Shown: positions 42,379 through 52,667, counted from the first letter of the stretch. The stretch is 64,000 nt of DNA from Photobacterium iliopiscarium (GCF_003026395.1 NZ_PYOO01000005.1:62001-126000), one strand, 5' to 3'. Made by a program: numbers and translations. Notes: generated by a model not told the origin, from the sequence alone.

Positions 42379-43575
42379 TCAACCGGGATGACCATCAACT
42401 CGTGCTTTCGTCAATACCGGAAAATAAACAATAGCAAAAATGGTAAATGCGATTACCCATAAAACAGCAGAAATAACATAAGCATCTATTGTTGCTACAG
42501 GCATAACCACGACGAATAATGTTCGCGCTAATAACGAACCGAATAGACTAATAAACGCAATAATCATCCAACGACCAATCTGTAATTTCCGCCCGGTGTG
42601 CCCTAATGAAACGCGAGCCATCATTGCCAGAATCATCGCACCAATGCCACCAATAGCGATGATATGAATGCCGATTGTTGGGTTCATACTATGGTTAATA
42701 TAACTTCCACCAAGCCATGCTAAGCCAATGATCATTGATAAATAAGCCCCGTGTAGCGACCATAATAACGGCACGGTGATTGTTTTAAAACTACGCCAGC
42801 GGCACATGCGCACTAAATTGGTCACTGCTGCAATAAGATATGTTGCCGCTAATAGAGATGAAGGAACTGTAACCGGCAAAAGTGTGAATATTAACAATAT
42901 CCAAATAGGTATTAAGGCTGCATATTCCAACATTGGTATGCGGGTAATTGTTTCCGTTTTTGTTCCTCGTGACGTAAAAAATGGAATCACTCTACCGCCA
43001 ACAACAATGACAACAGCGGCGATGATCGTTAATGTCATTAACGCGGTTGCTTTTAAATCGTAAGGGATCACCTTAAGCACCATCAAATGATATTTTATAT
43101 TCAACAACGTAAACATTATTAGAACAGGTACAAAAAACAAATTACGCCATTGTTTTACTTTAATAATAGGCATAGCTAAAAAAAGCGTTGCCACAATAAT
43201 CCAAGCACAATCAATGATCATCCAAACATAACTGGGTGTCGCAATCATCAACCCTAAACGAGCAATAAGCCATAAACTAAATAAAAAGGCTAACTTCGCC
43301 CCTTTTACTCCTGTTTGTCCGGTCCATGTTTGTACTGCCGTTAATAGAAAACCAACAATCACCGCACCCGAAAATCCAAATAACATTTCATGACTATGCC
43401 ACCACAACGGATTACCGTACATAAACTGACTAACATGACTATTACCCGCCCAAAACATCCCCCACAATGCAATTGAAATAACAGCATAAATAGCTGCCCC
43501 AATAAAAAATGGACGAAAAGCGAGTCTAAATAATGGGGGGATTTTTTCTTCTTGTGCTCGATCGATAATTTGCAT
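42379..43575 (-). CDS. nnrS: NnrS family haem-copper membrane protein
   Basis: 398 residues with about 12 membrane helices. Family landmarks: LFRLAFRPFFIGAAIYAVISI at the N-terminus, WWHSHEMLFGFSGAVIVGFLLTAVQTWTG and IGGIGAMILAMMARVSLGHTGR. NnrS helps cells cope with nitric oxide and its iron-nitrosyl products in Vibrio. A strong NsrR-type operator lies directly upstream (43588-43620), consistent with NO induction. Confidence 0.95.
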   Translation of the reverse strand: MQIIDRAQEEKIPPLFRLAFRPFFIGAAIYAVISIALWGMFWAGNSHVSQFMYGNPLWWHSHEMLFGFSGAVIVGFLLTAVQTWTGQTGVKGAKLAFLFSLWLIARLGLMIATPSYVWMIIDCAWIIVATLFLAMPIIKVKQWRNLFFVPVLIMFTLLNIKYHLMVLKVIPYDLKATALMTLTIIAAVVIVVGGRVIPFFTSRGTKTETITRIPMLEYAALIPIWILLIFTLLPVTVPSSLLAATYLIAAVTNLVRMCRWRSFKTITVPLLWSLHGAYLSMIIGLAWLGGSYINHSMNPTIGIHIIAIGGIGAMILAMMARVSLGHTGRKLQIGRWMIIAFISLFGSLLARTLFVVVMPVATIDAYVISAVLWVIAFTIFAIVYFPVLTKARVDGHPG

Positions 43576-43587
43576 TATATTGCCTCA

Positions 43588-43620
43588 CTATAAACATGTG
43601 TAAATTATACATGTTTATAG
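43588..43620. promoter_or_regulatory. NsrR-type operator of nnrS
   Basis: CTATAAACATGT (43588-43599), nine bases, then ACATGTTTATAG (43609-43620), arms perfectly complementary. The core AACATGTG...TACATGTT fits the NsrR pattern of two ATGyAT-like halves 11 bases apart. The site begins 12 bases upstream of the nnrS start codon. Confidence 0.75.
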
Positions 43621-43720
43621 TTCTATTTCTACTCTTTCTCGATTTACTTTTATTTATCTGAATTTAAAGAAAAAAAACGGCTATTACACTAATGTAATAG
43701 CCGTTCGATAATAAATTGTC

Positions 43721-44605
43721 TCAATCATCATCGCCCACATAATCAACAGGACGAGTAATACGTTGTATATCTAAGATTGATATTTCACCTTGCCAACGTG
43801 TTTTTATCACACCGACACTAAGCCAATAACGTCCTTCAGGAAAACTTAATTTAGGTAACGTTGTTGGCCAATTAGAATCAGATTCTTGACTCCAGATTGC
43901 ATGCCACGTTGTATCATTGAGATCATATAATTTAGTGCTTAACGTCGGTGATGGACAGTTACCACTATTTTTATCAATATTATCAATACGCCATGTCTTA
44001 CTGTCTTTCCAACTGATCTCTTGTTTATCGGCGGGTGCCGTTAAAACAATCCATCCAACCCACTCTGGTTGATTCACAGCTGTAATTGAAAGCTTGTATA
44101 AGCCCGCAGATACAGGTTCACCTAATCGTTGTGTTTCAACAGAAAAAAAACCACCATCATCAATAAATGGTGCACCTTGTAATAACGGCTTATTGGGCCA
44201 TTTGGTCAGGCTAATATTAGTAATATCACTGCGCGTAAGACCAACAACAGAGATTTTTAACAGTTGTTGATTAAGATTTTGCTCTACCTGACGTTCAATT
44301 GACAACTTAGGCAGCCAAGTAGGTAACACTTTACGTTCAAGACTGTGCCCACAATCTTCACTAATAGCTAAATTAAGCAATTGATCGAGATTATTAGCTT
44401 GGACACTATTAGGCGATTGTTGCCATGCTTGGATGATAGTTTGAAAAACAGCAGCTGTATTATCTTCAAGTAATTCTTTATGCGCCATCGTATAAAGATC
44501 TTTTGAAATAAACCAATCAGATGCTGCAAATGCACTCGATGAAAATAACGTCGAGTGCACTAACAATAATCCCATAAGCCAGCGTTTTGGCTTGTTTATT
44601 CTCAT
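43721..44605 (-). CDS. vxrC: DUF2861 exported protein, VxrC-like
   Basis: 294 residues with a signal peptide (residues 1-27, ending SSSAFA). The DUF2861 body follows, including ISEDCGHSLERKVLPTWLPKLSIERQVEQNLN. In V. cholerae a DUF2861 protein is the third gene of the vxrABCDE operon, directly after the response regulator, as here. The gap to vxrB is 19 bases. Its role is not defined beyond the Vxr cell-envelope stress context. Confidence 0.82.
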   Translation of the reverse strand: MRINKPKRWLMGLLLVHSTLFSSSAFAASDWFISKDLYTMAHKELLEDNTAAVFQTIIQAWQQSPNSVQANNLDQLLNLAISEDCGHSLERKVLPTWLPKLSIERQVEQNLNQQLLKISVVGLTRSDITNISLTKWPNKPLLQGAPFIDDGGFFSVETQRLGEPVSAGLYKLSITAVNQPEWVGWIVLTAPADKQEISWKDSKTWRIDNIDKNSGNCPSPTLSTKLYDLNDTTWHAIWSQESDSNWPTTLPKLSFPEGRYWLSVGVIKTRWQGEISILDIQRITRPVDYVGDDD

Positions 44606-44624
44606 GGAATACGGTACCTAAACC

Positions 44625-45284
44625 TTATGGTTTCATTCGGTATCCAACCCCACGTAACGTTTCAATCTCAATATCTGGCAACTTTTGACGTAATTGCAAA
44701 ATATGAGTATCAACAGTACGCGTTGTTGGGTAATGATTGTAACCCCATACTTGATCTAATAATTCATCACGAGTAAATACACGGCCTGCATTTTTAGCTA
44801 AAAATACTAACAATTCGAATTCAGTGCGGGTTAATGTCACACTCTCTTCACCATGAAAAACTTCACGACTTTCTTGGTTAATTCGAATATTACCGACAGA
44901 AATAATATTAATGGCAGCCATATCGCCATCTTCACCACGTAAATGAACACGAACACGCGCTAGCAGTTCTTCTTCAGCAAATGGCTTGGTTAAATAATCT
45001 TTTGCACCAGAGTCTAGACCGATCACTTTGTCGTTAATTGAAACCATCGCTGTTAACAAAATAACAGGAACATATTTCTTTTTTAACCAACCAGATAAGT
45101 AGTCAAGCGAATCACCTTCTGGTAATTGGCGATCAAGTACAACAAGATCTGCGTCTCGCCATAATGCATCAACTTTAGTGGCACAATCAGCATATAAACA
45201 ATTGTATCCGGCTTGCTTTAAGCAATCGAGTAAACCATCAGCAAGGTTCCGGTCGTCTTCAACCAGCAGCAGAGTTTGATTCAC
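44625..45284 (-). CDS. vxrB: OmpR-family response regulator, VxrB-like
   Basis: 219 residues. The receiver domain opens with LLLVEDDRNLADGL; the phosphorylated Asp is in LVVLDRQLPEGD, and the Lys is in DYLTKPF. The C-terminal winged helix (EFELLVFLAKNAGRVFTRDELLDQVWGYNHYPTTRTVDTHILQLRQKL) binds DNA. I chose the GTG at 45284, preceded by GGAG at 7 nt. The gene then overlaps the kinase gene by 26 bases. In V. cholerae VxrB controls cell-wall synthesis, T6SS and biofilm genes. Confidence 0.88.
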   Translation of the reverse strand: MNQTLLLVEDDRNLADGLLDCLKQAGYNCLYADCATKVDALWRDADLVVLDRQLPEGDSLDYLSGWLKKKYVPVILLTAMVSINDKVIGLDSGAKDYLTKPFAEEELLARVRVHLRGEDGDMAAINIISVGNIRINQESREVFHGEESVTLTRTEFELLVFLAKNAGRVFTRDELLDQVWGYNHYPTTRTVDTHILQLRQKLPDIEIETLRGVGYRMKP

Positions 45285-46698
45285 ACGGAATCTCCAAAAT
45301 AAATGTTGTCGGTGGACCAATAAGTTTCATACGGCCCCCCATTCTATTAATCATCGATTCAACAATTGTTAAACCAAGACCTAAACCTTGAGAACTAACA
45401 AATGGTTTTCTTAAACGAGACCAATCTTTAGCACTAAGCTGTCCTTCATCTTGAACAACCAATTTCAAAGTCCCATTTTTATACGATGACGACAAGCTAA
45501 CTGGCGCTATGCCATATTTATGAGCGTTAGATAACACATTATCAAGACAAGTACCAAGCCAATAAATATTAACAAGGACACTTCTATCTTCTTCTAATTT
45601 TAGTATAACGTTATATTTTTCGGTTATATAACCTAGCCATTCATTCAATGACTCAACGTTTTGTACACTTAACTGTTGCTGGTTTGCTTGAAGGTAATCT
45701 TTACTCGCTTCCGCTAATTGACGGAGTCGACGAGAATCCTCAGTTAAACGACGAAACTCATCATATAAACCTTCAGGTAGTTCATCAAAATGACGTCTAA
45801 AACCTTCAACCGTCATTGCTAAGCTCGCAATAGGTGTTCGTAATTCATGGGTTAATATTTGTAATACTAGCATCCGCTCTTCCATCGTTCGACGACGAAT
45901 TCGGAATCGATAAATAACCCAACTCAATAACAAACCAGCATTCATCACAAGTAAGCCTATTAATAAATAATAGGTTACATGAGATTTATTATCTTCACGC
46001 CAACAAATATTACCATTTTTCGCTAGACAAAAATCATTTTTATCTAAACGCTTAAAATGCAATTGATAGCGATTAAGCATTTTTGTCCATGTTACCTGAC
46101 CAAAAACGCGGTATTCATTATCATTGCGAACCCACAGTTCGCCATTTGATATAAAAAATTGAGCGCCTGAAAGAAATGCATGAATTTCATCATTATTCAT
46201 TCGCTGCAATCGGCCTAGAATCGTTGCGGCTGCCGCAATTGGACGTTCTTTTATATGTAAATATTTACTGTATTTTATCGCCATATCCGGATGTTTTTGA
46301 ATATAACGATATGCATAACTACCACCACCGGGATGAATATACCCTGAACGCACAAACCAACTCGACGGTAATTTCGTTTTAAAACAAATAGCACGAGTAA
46401 ATACAACAGGTTGAGTCACTAATGGTGATAATGGCCATGGCCCTTTACAGTTTAACGAATTATGGTACAACTGACGCAATGCACTCAATGGGTATTCATT
46501 CGTTTGCGGTAATAACGTTTCAGGCACTAACAAGGGCCCTGGATATAAGCTCTGAAGTTTACGAAAATCGTATGTTGCTAAAGGCTTATGTTTCAATAGA
46601 TCAGAACGAACCGCATTTAACCGTTCTGGAAATGTTTGAGATTCTGCAAATGATGCGGCAGAAAAAAATAAAGAAAAGACTAACACATACGTTTTCAT
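45259..46698 (-). CDS. vxrA: sensor histidine kinase with DUF3404 periplasmic domain, VxrA-like
   Basis: 479 residues. Signal peptide 1-18 (LFFSAASFA), a periplasmic DUF3404 sensor about 20-245 with paired Cys, one transmembrane helix near 246-266 (YYLLIGLLVMNAGLLLSWVIY), then the kinase core: H-box LTHELRTPIASLAMTVEGFRR, N-box LDNVLSNAHKYG, and GLGLGLTIVESMINRMGG. The combination of DUF3404 with this operon order identifies the VxrA/WigK kinase, which senses cell-wall damage. vxrD and vxrE are not present downstream; nnrS follows vxrC instead. Confidence 0.9.
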   Translation of the reverse strand: MKTYVLVFSLFFSAASFAESQTFPERLNAVRSDLLKHKPLATYDFRKLQSLYPGPLLVPETLLPQTNEYPLSALRQLYHNSLNCKGPWPLSPLVTQPVVFTRAICFKTKLPSSWFVRSGYIHPGGGSYAYRYIQKHPDMAIKYSKYLHIKERPIAAAATILGRLQRMNNDEIHAFLSGAQFFISNGELWVRNDNEYRVFGQVTWTKMLNRYQLHFKRLDKNDFCLAKNGNICWREDNKSHVTYYLLIGLLVMNAGLLLSWVIYRFRIRRRTMEERMLVLQILTHELRTPIASLAMTVEGFRRHFDELPEGLYDEFRRLTEDSRRLRQLAEASKDYLQANQQQLSVQNVESLNEWLGYITEKYNVILKLEEDRSVLVNIYWLGTCLDNVLSNAHKYGIAPVSLSSSYKNGTLKLVVQDEGQLSAKDWSRLRKPFVSSQGLGLGLTIVESMINRMGGRMKLIGPPTTFILEIPCESNSAAG

Positions 46699-46816
46699 GC
46701 TTGTAGCTTAACATTGTAGAACCGTGTTTTGTCAATAAAATGTCAGAGCGGCAATGACTTGAATCAATAGCTTTCAACTGTAACATTTACGTTAAAAATA
46801 CATTCTATTATTCATT

Positions 46817-46848
46817 AAAAAAAAGGCCACTCAACCTTGAGTGACCTT
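46817..46848 (-). terminator. minus-strand terminator with no adjacent minus-strand gene
   Basis: AAGGCCACTCAA (46823-46834) pairs with TTGAGTGACCTT (46837-46848) apart from one mismatch. On the minus strand the stem is followed by eight T residues. The nearest minus-strand gene feeding it would be pntB, 1.9 kb away beyond the SIR2 gene. Confidence 0.7.
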
Positions 46849-47178
46849 ATTTATACTACTGATATTTTTATAAATGTTCAAGAATAGATAAGTATGATGC
46901 TTTGCATTGCCAAAAGTAAAATAGACTCACTCACCTTTTAAAATCAATGGCTCAGTAGAAACCATCATTATCAATCTTGCTAAAAACCATTATAAGCCAC
47001 TTAACTATTACTGGTTCATTTGGTATCAACCACATGATTAAATCAATTGTAAGACGGTTAGTAACTACTTGCAGCCAACAAGATAACCATTTTTAACACT
47101 AATATACAAACTAGTGCTATGCGACTAATGATTAGCGTATTATTCTACTAGCAAATATCATTAATTTCAGAGGCTAAC
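46849..47178. other. non-coding stretch upstream of the SIR2 gene
   Basis: 330 bases, AT-rich, without a supported frame or hairpin. It should hold the SIR2 promoter; TATTAT at about 47139 is a possible -10 element, but no convincing -35 element was found. Confidence 0.35.
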
Positions 47179-48678
47179 GTGGACATACGCGAATTTATTG
47201 GACAGTATCGAAATCATCCAGTGCTTTTTATTGGTGCTGGCGTTAGTCTTCGATATTTGAATAACTCATACACATGGGATGGCTTACTCAAAAAAATTGC
47301 TATTGAGCTAACTGGCAACGGTGAATTCTATCTAGATATTAAGTCACAGTGCCAAGTCGATGGTAAGTACGACTTCACTATGGTTGCTTCTAAGCTTGAA
47401 AAAGCGTTCAACCAAGCATTGAGTGAAGATCGTAATGGTAAATTCAAGGCTGTAAATGATATATTCTATGAGGAGATGGACAAAGAAAACAACTTGAGCC
47501 GCTTTAAAATCTATATCTCACAACTATTAGGTAAGCTAGATTATCGTGAAGAAATGGCGCATGAAATTGCCGAGCTGAAGAAAATTCGTAAGAACATCGG
47601 TTCAGTTATCACAACTAATTACGACTGTTTGGTTGAAGACGTATTTGGGTTTCAGTCGCTAGTAGGTAATGACATTCTATTAAGTAACCCATACGGATCT
47701 GTGTACAAGATTCATGGCTGCCACACTGATCCATCAAAAGTGATTATCACAACAGAGGATTATAATAAATTCAACGATAAGTACGAGCTTATTCGTGCTC
47801 AACTGCTGTCTATCTTTATTCATAACCCAATAATTTTTCTGGGCTACGGTATCGGTGACGAGAACATAAAGAGCTTGTTAAAGACAATATTCACTTACGT
47901 TGAACATAATTCAGAAGACGCTGAACGAATTCGCAATAATTTTTTATTAGTTGAATACGAAGAAGGTTCAAATTCACATGTAATCTGTGAGCATGATATT
48001 GTTCTTGAAGGCTTTGCTACAATTCGAATCAACAAGGTTAAGACCGATGATTTCGTGGAAATATACGAAGCCCTTTCTAATCTGAATTTACCTGTTTCTG
48101 CAATGGACATTCGAAAGGTACAAAGCATTGTTAAAGAAATTTACTCAGGGGGCAGCATTAAAGTCAACATTACGGAGGACTTAGATTCACTTGATAACAA
48201 TGCAAAGATTCTTGCTATCGGTTCAAGTAAGACTATTACTTATACTCATCAAGATTCTGCAGGAATGATGAGTAATTATTTTGATATTATAGACGAAGCG
48301 AACGTTCAGCTTTTGACTCTAATAAACGAAATCAACATTGCTAGTACTCAGTGGTTTCCAATCTTTGGATTTCATAGAGTCTGTCCTGATATAGCTAAAG
48401 CGCAAGCACTAAAAGTACAACAAATAGCGAAGCTTGAAACACACCTTAGAACTTTAAATTCTAATGTTCAAAACACTCTAACAAGTCTTGTTGACATCAT
48501 AAATGAAGAAAGTATCACCAGAGCTAACAAAATTAACGCAATTTTCTGGTCTGTATGGTACGAAAATTTAGACTTAAATGAAGTTGAAGAATTTTTGCTT
48601 GGAATGACCGATAAGAAAGATACCCATTATCGCCGTTTACTTTGTGCGTATGATTTCAAGAAATACGGGACTGAATAA
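47179..48678 (+). CDS. SIR2-domain protein, probable anti-phage NADase
   Basis: 499 residues. Residues about 10-290 are a SIR2-like NAD-binding domain: FIGAGVS (17-23), TTNYD (145-149, Asn147), IHG with His179 (178-180) and FLGYGIGDENI (220-230). These are the residues used by defence-type SIR2 proteins (ThsA, DSR, AVAST-type) to destroy NAD+ when phage is sensed. Residues about 300-499 are helical and unassigned, likely the trigger or oligomerisation part. The start is GTG after AGAGG. It is a single gene with its own terminator, lying between vxrA and pntAB, which are neighbours in V. cholerae, so it looks inserted. Confidence 0.85.
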   Translation: MDIREFIGQYRNHPVLFIGAGVSLRYLNNSYTWDGLLKKIAIELTGNGEFYLDIKSQCQVDGKYDFTMVASKLEKAFNQALSEDRNGKFKAVNDIFYEEMDKENNLSRFKIYISQLLGKLDYREEMAHEIAELKKIRKNIGSVITTNYDCLVEDVFGFQSLVGNDILLSNPYGSVYKIHGCHTDPSKVIITTEDYNKFNDKYELIRAQLLSIFIHNPIIFLGYGIGDENIKSLLKTIFTYVEHNSEDAERIRNNFLLVEYEEGSNSHVICEHDIVLEGFATIRINKVKTDDFVEIYEALSNLNLPVSAMDIRKVQSIVKEIYSGGSIKVNITEDLDSLDNNAKILAIGSSKTITYTHQDSAGMMSNYFDIIDEANVQLLTLINEINIASTQWFPIFGFHRVCPDIAKAQALKVQQIAKLETHLRTLNSNVQNTLTSLVDIINEESITRANKINAIFWSVWYENLDLNEVEEFLLGMTDKKDTHYRRLLCAYDFKKYGTE

Positions 48679-48688
48679 CAAGCAGAAA

Positions 48689-48718
48689 AAAGGAGAGCAT
48701 ATGCTCTCCTTTATTTTA
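48689..48718. terminator. bidirectional terminator between SIR2 gene and pntB
   Basis: A perfect 24-bp palindrome made of AAAGGAGAGCAT and ATGCTCTCCTTT, with T-rich sequence after each arm on its own strand. Confidence 0.85.
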
Positions 48719-48729
48719 TCTAAAACACA

Positions 48730-50106
48730 CTAAAGATGCTCTAAAATTTTAGAACAAGTTGTTTTCGCGTCGCCAAACAGCATTTGGCTATTCTCTTTAA
48801 AGAACAATGGGTTTTGTACTCCAGCATAGCCAGTATTCATTGAACGTTTAAATACAATCACATTGGCTGCATTCCATACTTCAAGAACAGGCATTCCAGC
48901 AATTGGACTGTTTGGATCTTCCATTGCGGCTGGGTTTACAGTGTCATTAGCACCAATGACTAATACCACATCAGTTTTAGGGAAATCATCATTAATTTCA
49001 TCCATTTCTAATACGATATCATACGGTACTTTAGCTTCCGCAAGTAATACGTTCATGTGTCCTGGTAAACGCCCTGCTACAGGGTGAATACCGAATCGAA
49101 CCTCTATACCTTGCGCACGTAATTTATCCGTGATCTCATGGACAGGGTATTGAGCTTGTGCAACCGCCATACCGTATCCAGGAGTGATAATGACAGATTT
49201 TGCATCTTTCAGTAATTCAGCTACTTCTTCTGCCGTTGTCTCACGGTGTTCACCGTATTCTTCATCAGATGCAGGAGCGGTACCATCAGAACCAAAACCT
49301 CCAGCAATAACACTGACAAAAGAACGGTTCATTGCTTTACACATGATGTAAGACAGAATAGCACCTGAAGAACCCACTAATGCACCCGTAACAATCAATA
49401 GATCATTCGCTAGCATGAAACCTGCTGCTGCTGCTGCCCAACCTGAGTATGAGTTAAGCATAGAAACCACAACAGGCATATCTGCACCACCAATAGATGC
49501 AACTAAGTGATAACCAAATGCAAACGCAATCAATGTCACTAAAATTAATGCAGCAAGTGAACCTTCAGCCTTCACAAACCACACTAACAATGCCGCAGAA
49601 ACAAGTAATGCGACAAGATTAAGCTTGTGACGATGTGGAAGCTTCAATGCTGATGATGACACTAGGCCACGTAGTTTAGCAAAAGCCACCAACGAACCCG
49701 TAAAGGTTACCGCACCAATGAAGACACCAAGGAAAACTTCCACTAAGTGAATGTTTAACAATGCACCTTCTAGCGGCTGATGATGTAAAAATGTATTAAA
49801 ACCAACCAGTACCGCTGCCATACCCACAAAACTGTGAAGCATTGCAACCAACTCTGGCATTTCAGTCATTTCTACTTTTTTAGCGTAGAAAATACCAATT
49901 GCACCACCAATGATCATCGCCAGAATGATCCATACTGTCGCTTGAGAGTCTGGACCAAAAATAGTGGCAATAAGCGCGATTGCCATACCCGCAATACCGA
50001 AATAGTTACCTTTTCGGGCGGTTTCTTGCTTGGATAATCCAGCAAGTGACATGATAAACAATACGGCAGCAACAATGTATGCCGCTTGTACGATTCCTGC
50101 AGACAT
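48730..50106 (-). CDS. pntB: NAD(P) transhydrogenase subunit beta
   Basis: 458 residues. The N-terminal 260 residues are the membrane domain (dII) with nine helices ([40 protein letters not shown]). The C-terminal dIII domain binds [44 protein letters not shown] and [14 protein letters not shown]. With PntA it uses the proton gradient to reduce NADP+ with NADH. It follows pntA by 10 bases in one operon. Confidence 0.98.
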   Translation of the reverse strand: MSAGIVQAAYIVAAVLFIMSLAGLSKQETARKGNYFGIAGMAIALIATIFGPDSQATVWIILAMIIGGAIGIFYAKKVEMTEMPELVAMLHSFVGMAAVLVGFNTFLHHQPLEGALLNIHLVEVFLGVFIGAVTFTGSLVAFAKLRGLVSSSALKLPHRHKLNLVALLVSAALLVWFVKAEGSLAALILVTLIAFAFGYHLVASIGGADMPVVVSMLNSYSGWAAAAAGFMLANDLLIVTGALVGSSGAILSYIMCKAMNRSFVSVIAGGFGSDGTAPASDEEYGEHRETTAEEVAELLKDAKSVIITPGYGMAVAQAQYPVHEITDKLRAQGIEVRFGIHPVAGRLPGHMNVLLAEAKVPYDIVLEMDEINDDFPKTDVVLVIGANDTVNPAAMEDPNSPIAGMPVLEVWNAANVIVFKRSMNTGYAGVQNPLFFKENSQMLFGDAKTTCSKILEHL

Positions 50107-50116
50107 GTATTACTCC

Positions 50117-51670
50117 TTATTTATCTTTACGGAACATTTCTAGCATCCGTTTAGTGACAGTAAAGCCACCAAAAATATTGATACTAGCAATGAGAACAGC
50201 AACAAAAGCCAACACGGAAACGATTCCTGAGCCTTGTCCTATTTGGAGTAATGCACCAACAATGATGATGCCTGAAATTGCATTTGTTACTGACATCAGT
50301 GGTGTATGCAAGGAATGGCTAACATTCCATACCACGTAATAACCGACAACACATGACAATACAAACACAGTAAAGTGAGCGAGGAACTCTGGTGGCGAGT
50401 AATGACCAACCCACGCAAATAATGCAATACCAGCAGCCATCATGCCGTACTTTTTAAGCGGTGACATTGGCTCCGCTTTTTTAGGCTGTACCTTTTCTAC
50501 TGTTTTGGGTTGTTGCTTAACAGCAGACACTTTAATAGGCGGTGCAGGCCATGTAATTTCACCCTCTTTGATCACCGTTAAACCACGTAATACTTCATCA
50601 TCAAAGTTAATATCAATCGTACCGTCTTTTTCTTTGCACAGCAGTTTTAATAAATTAACTAAGTTAGTACCGTAAAGTTGCGAGGCTTGTGTCGGTAAAC
50701 GCCCCACCATATCGGTATAACCAATGATTTTAACGCCATTCGCGGTTGTGATAACTTTGTTTGCTTCGGTATAAGCGCAGTTACCGCCATTAGCAGCCGC
50801 TAAATCAACAATCACACTGCCTGACTTCATCGAATCAACCATTTCTTTGGTGATCAATTTAGGCGCAGGGCGACCAGGAATTAACGCAGTAGTAATAATG
50901 ATATCAACATCTTTTGCTTGCTCAGCATATAAACGCTCAGCCGCTTGGTTGAATTCATTCGACATTTCTTTGGCGTAGCCATCACCCGTTGACGTATCTT
51001 CTTTAAAATCTACTTCAAGGAATTCAGCACCCATTGACTCAACTTGCTCTTTCACCTCAGGGCGAACATCAAACGAGCGAACAATAGCACCTAAACTTCC
51101 GGCAGCACCGATAGCAGCAAGACCAGCGACGCCAGCACCCGCCACTAACACTTTTGCAGGTGGCACTTTACCTGCGGCAGTAATTTGACCTGTAAAGAAA
51201 CGACCAAATTCATGGGCGGCTTCAACAACAGCACGATAACCTGCAATATTCGCCATTGAGCTTAATGCATCTAAGGCTTGCGCACGTGAAATACGTGGCA
51301 CTGAATCCATCGCCATCACATTAATATTTTTTGTGGCTAATTTTTCTAATAGCTCAGCATTTTGTGCCGGCCAAATAAAGCTCACTAAACTTGCGCCATC
51401 TTTGATGAGTTCAAACTCGTCAACACCCGTTGCAGGATTTACCTGCGGGGCATTCACTTTTAAGATAAGATCCGCTTGCCATACAGCTTCAGTTGTTGCT
51501 AATTCAGCACCCGCAGCCTCAAAGGCCGCATCATCAAAACTCGCTAATGCACCCGCTCCATGTTCAACAACAACGCTGAACCCCATTTTTAATAGCTGTT
51601 CTACCGTTTTAGGCGTGGCAGCAACTCGCGTTTCATTCGCGAGAACCTCTTTTGGTACACCAATCTGCAT
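50117..51670 (-). CDS. pntA: NAD(P) transhydrogenase subunit alpha
   Basis: 517 residues. The dI domain (1-390) is alanine-dehydrogenase-like and binds [25 protein letters not shown], then [22 protein letters not shown] and [24 protein letters not shown]. The last ~110 residues hold four membrane helices. I chose the ATG at 51670, where homology begins (MQIGVPKE) and AGGGA precedes. A longer frame to 51766 adds 32 unconserved residues. First gene of pntAB. Confidence 0.97.
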   Translation of the reverse strand: MQIGVPKEVLANETRVAATPKTVEQLLKMGFSVVVEHGAGALASFDDAAFEAAGAELATTEAVWQADLILKVNAPQVNPATGVDEFELIKDGASLVSFIWPAQNAELLEKLATKNINVMAMDSVPRISRAQALDALSSMANIAGYRAVVEAAHEFGRFFTGQITAAGKVPPAKVLVAGAGVAGLAAIGAAGSLGAIVRSFDVRPEVKEQVESMGAEFLEVDFKEDTSTGDGYAKEMSNEFNQAAERLYAEQAKDVDIIITTALIPGRPAPKLITKEMVDSMKSGSVIVDLAAANGGNCAYTEANKVITTANGVKIIGYTDMVGRLPTQASQLYGTNLVNLLKLLCKEKDGTIDINFDDEVLRGLTVIKEGEITWPAPPIKVSAVKQQPKTVEKVQPKKAEPMSPLKKYGMMAAGIALFAWVGHYSPPEFLAHFTVFVLSCVVGYYVVWNVSHSLHTPLMSVTNAISGIIIVGALLQIGQGSGIVSVLAFVAVLIASINIFGGFTVTKRMLEMFRKDK

Positions 51671-52043
51671 TATTATTCCCTGAACATTGGCTATAGATAA
51701 ATATTTTGTATCTAACCTTAAAAGCAATAGCAAGCTTTTTACAGTTAAAAGCAAAAAATCCCACAAATTTCATTAATAAATAACATTGACGTCATTTTTT
51801 ATTGAAATATAAGCACCTTTTCATCCATGATAAATAGTTTAAAAAACATGTATTACAGAATGTTAGTTATATTAAACAAGTCAAAAAACAACTTAGTTAA
51901 TATTTCTATAAATCGGATTCTAAATATATTAAAAACACGCTTAATTTAACAAAAAAATAACACTTAACGGTCAAATTTTAGCGCTGAAAATAAGATACCC
52001 AGCTAATTACATGATTGCAATGAAATATGTTGTATATGCGTAT
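51671..52043. other. pntA upstream region without a gene
   Basis: 373 very AT-rich bases containing the pntAB promoter. No small gene, hairpin or recognisable operator stood out. Confidence 0.35.
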
Positions 52044-52322
52044 TTATTTAAACATTCGATCGCCCGTTTGATCGATAAACATTTGTGCTTTTTTTAGCAT
52101 AAATGTTTCAGCATCAGTACGTGACGGTAAAATATCAGAACGTATAAAGTGATGTGTCTGCGTAATGTCATTGCTTTTTTTACAAATGCGTCCAGCAATA
52201 CGAAACTGTCCACCTTCCATTTGCGGTTCGGGATAAATCAAATAACCGTTATACTCAATCGGTTCAATTGTTGCGGTTTCTGTTGCTGTTTTTTTACCAA
52301 ATAACCAAGAAAATAATCCCAT
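52044..52322 (-). CDS. HlyU-family (PF10115-type) small protein
   Basis: 92 residues: MGLFSWLFGKKTATETATIEP, then IEYNGYLIYPEPQMEGGQFRIAGRI, FIRSDILPSRTDAETFMLKKAQMFIDQTGDRMF. This is the compact family named after a Vibrio haemolysin activator. The well-studied HlyU of V. cholerae and V. vulnificus is an ArsR-type winged helix, which this protein is not, so the name should not be taken as function. The ATG at 52322 is favoured because GAGG is 5 nt upstream; ATG 52325 is also possible. An unusual inverted repeat lies 67 bases upstream. Confidence 0.82.
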   Translation of the reverse strand: MGLFSWLFGKKTATETATIEPIEYNGYLIYPEPQMEGGQFRIAGRICKKSNDITQTHHFIRSDILPSRTDAETFMLKKAQMFIDQTGDRMFK

Positions 52323-52391
52323 CATTACCTCATCTTAATTTATCAATAACATCTTTTATCAATGGTATCCACGCTAACGGATCCTTTTATC

Positions 52392-52434
52392 TTGTGATAT
52401 AAAAACAGATCTAACTATTATTTTTATATCACAA
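52392..52434. repeat. 14-bp inverted repeat upstream of the HlyU-family gene
   Basis: TTGTGATATAAAAA (52392-52405) and TTTTTATATCACAA (52421-52434) are exact inverted copies around a 15-base loop. Each outer edge carries TGTGA, a CRP half-site. Confidence 0.6.
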
Positions 52435-52569
52435 AATCAATATTATATGTTTCCATTACTGTAGCAAATCACTTTGTCGGCAATGTATAGCAATATCTCA
52501 TCGTGATAAATTAAACCCCATAATCACATGTAAAAAATCAGATACGGCTGACCACCGTTATTGCAGGTA

Positions 52570-52596
52570 TAAAAAAACCAGCACATCGGCTGGTTT
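52570..52596 (-). terminator. intrinsic terminator of the DUF1127 gene
   Basis: AAACCAGC (52575-52582) pairs with GCTGGTTT (52589-52596). On the minus strand TTTTAT follows. Confidence 0.82.
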
Positions 52597-52667
52597 CTTG
52601 TATTCTTGATTCATAATTAACGTAATCACAACGCTTACATAGTCATACTATTAACGATACAACAGAA

